This document shows positions 7,766 through 14,743 of a stretch of DNA of 34,413 nt, piece after piece. Both the position numbers and the translations under genes were made by a program. Positions within the stretch are counted from its first letter, which is position 1; each line of letters opens with the position of its first letter. The notes under the pieces were generated by a model. It had not been told where the DNA came from. It was given only the letters and a program-made list of their open reading frames with translations, and searched no databases. Where the stretch lies: positions 1 to 34,413 of IMG/VR virus record IMGVR_UViG_3300017751_000087; one strand, written 5' to 3'. This DNA is from a virus.

Positions 7766-9598
7766 ATGAGCGACTACGTAGGAGATAATAAATGGATCCC
7801 AAAGGAAGATACAGCACAAGCTGCTTCCGAAAGAATTGTTTGGTCTACTAAACAAGTAGATGATCTTATGCTTGCACTTGACCAAGGTTATAGACCAAAG
7901 GTTGCAATGCCTTTTTATGAAGGTAAACAATTTTTACGTAAAGGTAATATTGTATTTGAATATACTGACGAAGAAATAGGAGAATTGGCCAGATGTGCTC
8001 AAGACATTGTCTATTTTGCAGAAAAGTATGCGGTAGTAATGACGGATGAAGGTATTCAACAAGTTAAGCTTAGGGAATATCAAAAGAAAATGCTTAGAAA
8101 TTTTCAAGACGAAAGATTTAATATTGTTCTTGCTGCCCGACAAATGGGTAAAACAGTAACTGCAAGTATTTTTAATGCATGGTATGTTACTTTCAATACA
8201 GATAAGAACACACTGCTTCTTGCTAATAAATCAGATTCAACTAAAGAAATTATCGATAAGGCTAAAATTGTAGTTGAAAACCTACCATTCTTTATGAAAC
8301 CAGGTATTATTAAATATGACGTGATGAACGTTAGATGTGATAATGGTTGTCGTCTTATAGGTCAATCAACTACTGCAAAATCAGGTATTGGATTTACAAT
8401 TCATAATTTATATCTTGATGAGTTTGCACACATTCATCCCTCTATCGCAGATGCATTTTACGAGAACGTATATCCTACGTTATCCTCGTCTAAAGTCTCA
8501 AGAATTACTATTACTTCTACACCAAACGGGTTTAATAAATTTTATAATATTTACGCTGCGGCTGAAAGAGGAGATAATGAATATAATGCAATGCGTGTCG
8601 ATTGGTGGGAACACCCAGACAGAGATGATGCATGGTATGAAAGAGAATTAGCAAACCTTGGTACAATTGAAGCATTTAATAAACAATATGGAAATGAATT
8701 TGTTTCGTCTTCAAACCTTTTATTAGATCCAGTAGATATGAAGAAAATGAGAAAGCGTATGAAAAAATATGTTTCTCATGAAATAGATGAATTTGATTAT
8801 ATTAGCATAGACGTAAAAGACACTTTATCCTGGGACCCAGATTTTGACATAGAGACATGTAAAGATACTGAAAACTTTTGGTTATTCTCAGTAGATATTG
8901 CAGAAGGTAATGGTGGTGATTATTCAGTAATTAATATTTTTAAACTAGATCACATGAATCCTCAAGAAATTGAGAATGTAACAAATCCAGGTGCAATGTA
9001 TGATTTCTTTAAATTTAATCAAGTTGCAGTTTTTAGATCAAATGAACATGTCATAGAAGATTTCGCAAAGGTTTTATATACACTATCAGTTGATGTGTTT
9101 AATGCAGAGAATGTTAAAATGGTAGTAGAGTATAATACATACGGTACTATTCTATTTCAATACTTAGGAACTGTATTCCCACAAAGAAATGATTTTGATG
9201 AAGAAATGATAGTTAGATTTAAACATAGGCATGATAGTAAAACATTAAAACCAGGAATAAAATTAAAAACAGATAATAAAGCAGTATTCTGTCAGAATTT
9301 TGCAAAATTATACAAGATAAATAGATTAGATTTGACAGATGAATCGACAATAGTAGAAGCCAGTTTATTTGGTACATTAAGAAACGGAAGTTACGGAGCT
9401 CAAATGGGAAATGATGATACAATCATGACAGCTATTACCGCTACTGAATTTTTTAACACAACAGACTATGCAGATTACGTTGAAGAGTTATTAGATGTCA
9501 TCGACCCAGATGTCCACGACGCAATGGAAAGGATCTTATTCAAAGATACCACAGAGCAAGGGGATTTACAGTTTGACATTTATGATCTGCTTAAATAA
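7766..9598 (+). CDS. 17: Large terminase, ATPase/nuclease (gp17-like)
   Basis: DNA-packaging motor at the portal. The N-terminal ATPase has an adenine-binding region (LREYQKKML), Walker A AARQMGKT (123-130), Walker B LYLDEF (215-220) and coupling motif TSTPNG (251-256). The C-terminal RNase H-fold nuclease has catalytic D377 in FSVDIAEGNGGDYS, a mid Asp/Glu strand (MVVEYNTYG) and the final acidic site GNDDTIMT. 610 residues equals the T4 gp17 length. The start ATG lies 2 nt after the small-terminase stop. Confidence 0.95.
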   Translation: MSDYVGDNKWIPKEDTAQAASERIVWSTKQVDDLMLALDQGYRPKVAMPFYEGKQFLRKGNIVFEYTDEEIGELARCAQDIVYFAEKYAVVMTDEGIQQVKLREYQKKMLRNFQDERFNIVLAARQMGKTVTASIFNAWYVTFNTDKNTLLLANKSDSTKEIIDKAKIVVENLPFFMKPGIIKYDVMNVRCDNGCRLIGQSTTAKSGIGFTIHNLYLDEFAHIHPSIADAFYENVYPTLSSSKVSRITITSTPNGFNKFYNIYAAAERGDNEYNAMRVDWWEHPDRDDAWYERELANLGTIEAFNKQYGNEFVSSSNLLLDPVDMKKMRKRMKKYVSHEIDEFDYISIDVKDTLSWDPDFDIETCKDTENFWLFSVDIAEGNGGDYSVINIFKLDHMNPQEIENVTNPGAMYDFFKFNQVAVFRSNEHVIEDFAKVLYTLSVDVFNAENVKMVVEYNTYGTILFQYLGTVFPQRNDFDEEMIVRFKHRHDSKTLKPGIKLKTDNKAVFCQNFAKLYKINRLDLTDESTIVEASLFGTLRNGSYGAQMGNDDTIMTAITATEFFNTTDYADYVEELLDVIDPDVHDAMERILFKDTTEQGDLQFDIYDLLK

Positions 9599-9616
9599 AT
9601 TTACTAAACGGAAACG

Positions 9617-9627
9617 GATATATAATA
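9617..9627 (+). promoter_or_regulatory. Class L promoter box before the tail sheath
   Basis: GATATATAATA, the best consensus copy, 28 nt upstream of the sheath ATG at 9656. The start codon is preceded by AAAAATT, with no Shine-Dalgarno motif. Confidence 0.6.
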
Positions 9628-9655
9628 AAAGAACAAAAAATAAACTAGAAAAATT

Positions 9656-12508
9656 ATGGCATTAAGTCCTCAATTACAACAGTTCAAAAGCTCAGGCGTA
9701 TATCGCTTAGAGTTTGACAAATCACAGACTGTTAACATCCCAGCTGAAACTATTAGATTAGTTGTAGGAAGATCAAAAAAAGGTCCTTACAACACTCCAG
9801 TATTCATTGAAGATGTTGAACAGTTTACAGCAGTTTTTGGCGGTGTAGATAAATCTTTAGAAAAGAAAGGAATGTTTTTCCACAGATCTGCAATCGAAAC
9901 TCTATCTAGAGGCCCAATCTTAGCATTAAATTTAACTGAAGCTGATAACGCTGATCTCGTATCAATCGTATCACCTTCTACTAATTCAGGTCAAGAAGGC
10001 GGAACGCACATTAACTTATCAAAACAATACAGTACAGTTTTTGACACAGATAAATTCTGGACACCAGCTGATTACAAATTATTACAAGCTGCAGGTAATG
10101 AAGCAGAAACTTCTGACAATGCAATATCATTTGTAAACATCAAGCAGGATCCTATTACTATTATCGTTAGACAAGCTTCTAACACTGATGGTTTTAATTT
10201 AACTGCAAGAGAATGGTATGGTGAAGCTAACATTCCAGAAGGAATCGAAGAATTAGAATACGTATCAGATTACATGGTAGACGTAATGATCTTCAAAGGT
10301 AAATTCGATGCAGGTACATTAAACAACGACCCAACATATGGCGAAATGTTTGATACTCCAGGTCTTAAAAGATCTGAGCTTGCAAAATTTGCTGCTTTAA
10401 GAGAAGTTAGTTTACTAGCACAATACACTGGATCATTAATTCCTGATTTTATGGATAATGAAGGTCGTCAATTATACATTGAGACTTTAATTAACTTAGA
10501 AGCAAGAAGAACAGGTTTATTCTGTGCAATTAACGAAGAAGCATTAGAAAGAATCGATTTAGTAGGTGAAGACTTTAACATCTATCAAGATTATCAAGTA
10601 CTTTCACATAGAGTTGATCAAACTGTAACCTCTACTCCTACAGCAATAAACGCTGTAATTAAAGTAGATGCAGATGGTAACTTATTTGTTGAAGGTCTAG
10701 TAGCAGATGATTTAGCAGCTATCTTTATTGAAGATGGTAAATTCTTAAACTCATCAGTAAGCGGTGAATGGCTAAGAATATCAGATGTAGTAAATGATGG
10801 ATCAGGTAACTGTACAATAGAAACTGAAGATGCAGGATCTTTCGATAAAGAATCACATGAAGCATATGACGGTGATCCATTAAATGTTGCACCAGCAGAA
10901 TGGTCATCAGCCGCTACTATGACAGTTGACGCTGACGGTTCAATAATCATTGACTCTAACGTGTGGACACAAGGAGCTGTATTAGCAGGTGCTTTCTTAG
11001 AAAGTGCTTCTAATGGAGAATACGCAAAAATATCAGGTGTAAATGTAGCTTACGGTACAAACGGAGATCAGATTAGACTTGCTCCTGAAGGTGGACAAGC
11101 TTTTTCACAAGACTACCACAATCTTTCAATAACATCTTTACAACCTTTTGTTAGAATGGCAACTGATTCTATTGATGTATCGGTAATTAATCCTAATGAT
11201 AGAGCAGTTCTTTTACCAGATGTAGCTTCAGGTTGGGGATTTGAAGACGCTGGAGCAGGTAACATTATCTTCTCTAGAACAAGCGCTATTGCTAGTAATT
11301 TTGATTGGTCAGACGTTAAAGTTGGAATGTATATGCCAACTTCAACTGGAAAATTAGCTAAGATTACAAGAAAGGTTAAAGAAGTAGATGGAAATACAAC
11401 TAAGTATAAATTAACAGTACATAGAGACGTTGGTAACATAAGACCTGGTCACGTACTTAGAAGATACGAAGAGTCTACAGCACATTACACTATGTTCCCA
11501 TTAAGTGGAGCAACTCATACGCCTAAGAAAATTGCAGAATTAATGTCAGCAATCAAACCAGGCACAGGTTTAGGTAATGCTTTAGTAGATAAAGATAATA
11601 TCACATTCAGATATGTAGTTGATACATTTGGATCATTAGAAGATGGTACTATCTTAAATAAAGAAGAATTAACACTTCTTTGTAAAGAAAGACAAAACGC
11701 GTCAGCTATATTAAACGCACCGATGGTTAAAGAATTGAAGAAATCAACAAATCCTTCTTTCATGAACACGCTATCTAACGCATTTGATGTTAACACAGTA
11801 GCAACTGGTGGTAATTTAGATTTAAATCCATCATTATTGTATACGCTTCCTTCAATCAATGAAGGTGCTAACTACGGATTCTATTATGGTCCTGGTTTAA
11901 ATGTACTTGAGAACGGTAAAACGTTGGTAATTCCACCAGCAGCTTACGTATCTAACAATTACATCGATAAGTATACAAGCGCATTACCATGGTCAATCAT
12001 CGCAGGTCCAAGAAGAGGAGTTGTAGGAGGTACAGGTGTACAAGGTTTAGAATTTGCATTCGATAAGAATGACAGAGACGTACTTGAGCCATTTGGTTAT
12101 AACCCAATCGTATTCGAAAGAGGTGTTGGTTTAACTATTAAAGGTAATAAAACTGCACAACAAGGAATTCAATCAGCATTATCTTCTGCACATGTTAGAG
12201 AAGCAATGATCTACATCGAAGATGGTTTAGCTGAGATATTGAAGAACTACTTGTTCAAGTTTAATACTGCTCAAACTAGATTAGAGATTAAAACTTTAGC
12301 AGACAACTTTATGGAGTCAGTTAAGAAAGATCAAGGTGTTTACGATTACAGAAACATCATGGACGGAACTAACAACACTAACGAAGTTATTGACAACAAC
12401 ATGGGTATTTTAGATACTTACGTTGAGCCAGTTAAAGGTCTTGAAATCTTAGTATCGAGAGTAACAATCTTGAATACAGGAGAAATCGCAACCGGCAACT
12501 TTGCATAA
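9656..12508 (+). CDS. 18: Contractile tail sheath protein (gp18-like)
   Basis: 950 residues. The N-terminus (SGVYRLEFDKSQ, then VGRSKKGPYNTP) and especially the last 250 residues are typical of T4-type sheath: PWSIIAGPRRGVVGG, DVLEPFGYNPIVFERGVGL, HVREAMIYIEDGL, GVYDYRNIMDGTNN and the terminal EPVKGLEILVSRVTILNTG. T4 gp18 is 659 residues. The extra length is largely a Gly/Asp/Ser-rich beta segment at about residues 320-620 that should lie on the sheath exterior. Expressed from its own late promoter and followed by the tube gene, as in T4. Confidence 0.95.
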   Translation: MALSPQLQQFKSSGVYRLEFDKSQTVNIPAETIRLVVGRSKKGPYNTPVFIEDVEQFTAVFGGVDKSLEKKGMFFHRSAIETLSRGPILALNLTEADNADLVSIVSPSTNSGQEGGTHINLSKQYSTVFDTDKFWTPADYKLLQAAGNEAETSDNAISFVNIKQDPITIIVRQASNTDGFNLTAREWYGEANIPEGIEELEYVSDYMVDVMIFKGKFDAGTLNNDPTYGEMFDTPGLKRSELAKFAALREVSLLAQYTGSLIPDFMDNEGRQLYIETLINLEARRTGLFCAINEEALERIDLVGEDFNIYQDYQVLSHRVDQTVTSTPTAINAVIKVDADGNLFVEGLVADDLAAIFIEDGKFLNSSVSGEWLRISDVVNDGSGNCTIETEDAGSFDKESHEAYDGDPLNVAPAEWSSAATMTVDADGSIIIDSNVWTQGAVLAGAFLESASNGEYAKISGVNVAYGTNGDQIRLAPEGGQAFSQDYHNLSITSLQPFVRMATDSIDVSVINPNDRAVLLPDVASGWGFEDAGAGNIIFSRTSAIASNFDWSDVKVGMYMPTSTGKLAKITRKVKEVDGNTTKYKLTVHRDVGNIRPGHVLRRYEESTAHYTMFPLSGATHTPKKIAELMSAIKPGTGLGNALVDKDNITFRYVVDTFGSLEDGTILNKEELTLLCKERQNASAILNAPMVKELKKSTNPSFMNTLSNAFDVNTVATGGNLDLNPSLLYTLPSINEGANYGFYYGPGLNVLENGKTLVIPPAAYVSNNYIDKYTSALPWSIIAGPRRGVVGGTGVQGLEFAFDKNDRDVLEPFGYNPIVFERGVGLTIKGNKTAQQGIQSALSSAHVREAMIYIEDGLAEILKNYLFKFNTAQTRLEIKTLADNFMESVKKDQGVYDYRNIMDGTNNTNEVIDNNMGILDTYVEPVKGLEILVSRVTILNTGEIATGNFA

Positions 12509-12515
12509 GAAACTA

Positions 12516-12528
12516 GATATATAAAATA
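12516..12528 (+). promoter_or_regulatory. Class L promoter box before the tail tube
   Basis: GATATATAAAATA, 16 nt before the tube ATG at 12545 and just past the sheath stop. It would allow the tube to be made independently of the sheath. Confidence 0.5.
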
Positions 12529-12544
12529 AACAAAGATAAAAATT

Positions 12545-13102
12545 ATGGCTTTACCACATTATTCAGAGGATCAAACTCAAAAGAAAGGTAGAAATTTTGA
12601 AGCTGTACAGGCTAACCTGTTCGAAGTAACAATCCTGCCACCAGACGGTGTAACAGGACAAGGAATGTTATTACAGCACATTAACTCTATCTCAGGGCTA
12701 GATACTCTACACAGGGAAGTAGCTGCAGTTGAACAAAAGTACAAGTTTGCTACCAGATCATTTGCTGGTATGCCTGACGGAACTGCGATCGACGTGACAG
12801 TTAACTTTACATTAAACTTAAACGATTCTAACCAAGCGTATTTATATAAAACTATAAGACAATGGTACAGATCTCAATACAATCCAGAAACTGGTGAATT
12901 AGGTCTTAAAAAGAATTACGTAGGTACAATTGTAATAGTACAATTCAACAGAGAAGGAGACATTTACAGAAAGGTAACACTTGATGACTGTTTCATTACT
13001 TCTGGAGTTGGTTTCACAGGAGAATTAAACTATGAAACTGCGGATCCACAGACATTAGAGATCACTTGGAGAGCTGATGTTTGGGCTGAAGAACTAAACT
13101 AA
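12545..13102 (+). CDS. 19: Tail tube protein (gp19-like)
   Basis: 185 residues, directly after the sheath as in T4 (gp19, 163 residues). It is a single beta-rich domain. NLFEVTILPP near the N-terminus, a middle FTLNLNDSNQAYLYKTIRQWYRSQYN and a C-terminal LEITWRADVW are typical of gp19/Hcp-like tube proteins. It forms the hexameric inner tube of the contractile tail. Start AAAAATT-ATG, matching the sheath gene. Confidence 0.9.
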   Translation: MALPHYSEDQTQKKGRNFEAVQANLFEVTILPPDGVTGQGMLLQHINSISGLDTLHREVAAVEQKYKFATRSFAGMPDGTAIDVTVNFTLNLNDSNQAYLYKTIRQWYRSQYNPETGELGLKKNYVGTIVIVQFNREGDIYRKVTLDDCFITSGVGFTGELNYETADPQTLEITWRADVWAEELN

Positions 13103-13111
13103 GATAAATTT

Positions 13112-13149
13112 AAAGGAGAGGATGCTTCTGTATCTTCTCCTTTTATTTT
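13112..13149 (+). terminator. Rho-independent-type terminator after the tail tube
   Basis: AAAGGAGAGGAT (13112-13123) pairs with ATCTTCTCCTTT (13132-13143), a 12-bp stem with one G-T pair, around an 8-base loop. It is followed by TATTTTG. It starts 10 nt after the tube stop and probably ends the sheath/tube transcript. Confidence 0.75.
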
Positions 13150-13189
13150 GCACAGAAAATATATTATATTATTAACATATCAAAATATT

Positions 13190-13411
13190 ATGAATAACAA
13201 TAAATTAACCAAAAAGCTCCAAGTGCTTCTAACAGAGGCAGAAGTAAGAGAGGTTAATCGGGTTATTTTAAATGAAGCTTTAGAAACAGAAACTCGACCG
13301 GTGTCAGTAAGCGCATGGATAAGAGATCTAATTCAAAAAGAATTATCACGTAAAACACCCGATCAAAAATCAATATTAAAACAAACACTGAAAAACCTAA
13401 AAGACAAATAA
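13190..13411 (+). CDS. Ribbon-helix-helix (CopG/Arc-like) DNA-binding protein, 73 aa
   Basis: Begins MNNNKLTKKLQVLLTEAEV. The pattern of a basic beta strand (KKLQVLL), a helix starting TEAEVREVNRVILNEAL, and a second helix SVSAWIRDLIQKEL fits the ribbon-helix-helix fold used by small dimeric repressors. The ATG at 13190 was chosen because the possible upstream extension (from 13148) is AT-rich intergenic sequence just after the terminator. It ends one base before the next gene. A regulator inside the tail operon suggests control of late genes or autoregulation. That is inference. Confidence 0.6.
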   Translation: MNNNKLTKKLQVLLTEAEVREVNRVILNEALETETRPVSVSAWIRDLIQKELSRKTPDQKSILKQTLKNLKDK

Positions 13412-13412
13412 C

Positions 13413-14408
13413 ATGAGTGAAGAAAATAACAAAAAAGAAGAAGCGGCTAAAAGGGCTTTAGAGTCAAAAGACGCTATCAACAGACCATCTGTTCCAGAAT
13501 CAAAAGAAGAAGTTTCCAACATGGAAGCGGTTATCGATGAAAAAGGTTTAGGTAAGGTTAGTATGGGATCATTTACTCCCCCAAAGGCTGCGCCGTCTGA
13601 CGATTTACTAGGATGGCACATTGAAAATCTAGATAATCTACCATCAAAGGGTAAATTCTATCCAGCCAATACTATCATTAAAATCAGATCTGCAAAAGCA
13701 GCTGAGATTAGACATTTTTCTACTATGGATGATAATAATTACATCGACATGGAAGATAAGTTAAACGCTATTGTAGAATCATGTGCAAGGATTATGTCAG
13801 GAGACAGAAGATTATCTTATAAAGATATTTTAGAAGAAGATAGAATTGTACTTCTTTTAAGTATTAGAGATTTAACTTTTCCAGAACCAGAAAACAAGTT
13901 AATACTTAAAGGTAGAACTAAGAAGGGTAAAAAGTCAGTTGATATCGAATTAGCAACTAAAAATTTGGTACCTACTGTAATTGAACCAGAAATTGAAAAA
14001 TATTACAATTCAGGTGAAAGAATCTATACTATCCAAACTAGATCAGCTGGTGAAATCAGAATGAAACCACCTACAATCGGTGTTATGGAAGAAGTAACTG
14101 CTTATTTACAAGACAGACAAGAAAAAGAAGTCGAACTAGATAAAGCATTTATTCAAGTATTACCATATATTGTATCTGATTGGAGAGGATTATCTCTTGC
14201 TAAAATATTTCAACTAGAAGTTGATTACAAAGGATGGGACGATAGAAAGTATATGATCGTTTATAGATTAGCAGAAAAAATGAGAATTGGTGTACAAACA
14301 ACACTTGAAACAGAAATCGATGGGGAGATCGCAACGGCCCCTCTTGACTTCCCAGGTGGCATCAAAAGTCTTTTCATTATTTCAGATCTCTCTGCAGAAC
14401 TACTTTAA
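13413..14408 (+). CDS. Tail assembly chaperone, upstream frame (gp26/gpG-like)
   Basis: 331 residues. The N-terminal 65 are charged and disordered. A folded region follows (WHIENLDNLPSKGKFYP, then SAKAAEIRHFSTMDDNN, then VLPYIVSDWRGLSLAKIF), reminiscent of the T4 baseplate/hub protein family of gp26. It lies two frames upstream of the tape measure, where contractile and siphovirus tails carry a chaperone pair (gpG/gpGT in lambda). The gene ends CTT-TAA, and the next frame continues without a stop from well upstream. A +1 slip would give a 412-residue fusion. Confidence 0.7.
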   Translation: MSEENNKKEEAAKRALESKDAINRPSVPESKEEVSNMEAVIDEKGLGKVSMGSFTPPKAAPSDDLLGWHIENLDNLPSKGKFYPANTIIKIRSAKAAEIRHFSTMDDNNYIDMEDKLNAIVESCARIMSGDRRLSYKDILEEDRIVLLLSIRDLTFPEPENKLILKGRTKKGKKSVDIELATKNLVPTVIEPEIEKYYNSGERIYTIQTRSAGEIRMKPPTIGVMEEVTAYLQDRQEKEVELDKAFIQVLPYIVSDWRGLSLAKIFQLEVDYKGWDDRKYMIVYRLAEKMRIGVQTTLETEIDGEIATAPLDFPGGIKSLFIISDLSAELL

Positions 14409-14409
14409 G
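14403..14409 (+). promoter_or_regulatory. Probable programmed +1 frameshift site CTT TAA G
   Basis: The last sense codon CTT (14403-14405) followed by the stop TAA mimics the RF2 (prfB) CTT-TGA-C site, where tRNA-Leu slips +1 from CUU to UUU at a slow stop. After the slip the frame reads AAG ACT AAG (KTKFYLGIHLRMQ) and stays open to 14652. No upstream Shine-Dalgarno-like stimulator is visible. Initiation at ATG 14440 is the alternative. Confidence 0.5.
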
Positions 14410-14439
14410 ACTAAGTTCTACCTGGGTATACATCTTAGA

Positions 14440-14652
14440 ATGCAACCCTCGGAGATTGAAGAAATGTACTACTATGAATATTGGTATTATGTTCAAAATC
14501 TTCAAGAGTACATTAAGGCTAAGAATAAACAAACATCGGAACAATCAGAACAACAGGAGAAACAATCGGCTGCTATGAGATCGCAGTCCTCTCCTAAGAT
14601 GCCCAAAGTTCCTTCAATGAAAGCACCTACATTTAAGATGCCGAAATTGTAA
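14440..14652 (+). CDS. Tail assembly chaperone, downstream frame (T-domain-like)
   Basis: The distinctive part begins MQPSEIEEMYYYEYWYYVQNL, the acidic/aromatic helical motif common in tape-measure chaperones, then a Gln/Ser/Lys-rich tail ending in repeated PKMPKV/FKMPKL. It lies +1 relative to the gene at 13413 and directly before the tape-measure gene. Coordinates start at the first ATG past the upstream stop. If made by frameshift, coding starts at 14407 as the C-terminal 81 residues of a fusion. The upstream extension of this frame within 13413-14408 reads as basic, unstructured sequence and is probably not a separate protein. Confidence 0.6.
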   Translation: MQPSEIEEMYYYEYWYYVQNLQEYIKAKNKQTSEQSEQQEKQSAAMRSQSSPKMPKVPSMKAPTFKMPKL

Positions 14653-14653
14653 A

Positions 14654-14664
14654 GATATATAGTA
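14654..14664 (+). promoter_or_regulatory. Class L promoter-like box before the tape measure
   Basis: GATATATAGTA starts one base after the chaperone stop. The following leader forms the 9-bp hairpin at 14673-14700. It could supply a separate late transcript for the tape measure. Confidence 0.4.
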
Positions 14665-14672
14665 TGAGAGAC

Positions 14673-14700
14673 GGTGTGCTGGTTTAGCGATCAGCACACC
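14673..14700 (+). other. Strong hairpin in the tape-measure leader
   Basis: GGTGTGCTG and CAGCACACC form a perfect 9-bp G+C-rich stem with a 10-base loop. An outer GTATG/CATAC pairing extends it across unequal flanks. Poly-A rather than poly-T follows, so it is not a standard terminator. It lies 43 nt before the tape-measure ATG and may affect mRNA stability or translation. Confidence 0.6.
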
Positions 14701-14743
14701 ACATACTTAAAAAATATTTCTCGAAGACTTGAACTTAAATTTT

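Noticed and set aside
8388-8651. Plus-strand frame inside the large terminase
   Set aside because: Alternate frame within the ATPase domain coding sequence, with no start context and no recognisable domain.
10618-11859. Minus-strand frames opposite the tail sheath
   Set aside because: Antisense to a well-supported structural gene, with no independent signals and low-quality composition. Shadows of the plus-strand codon bias.
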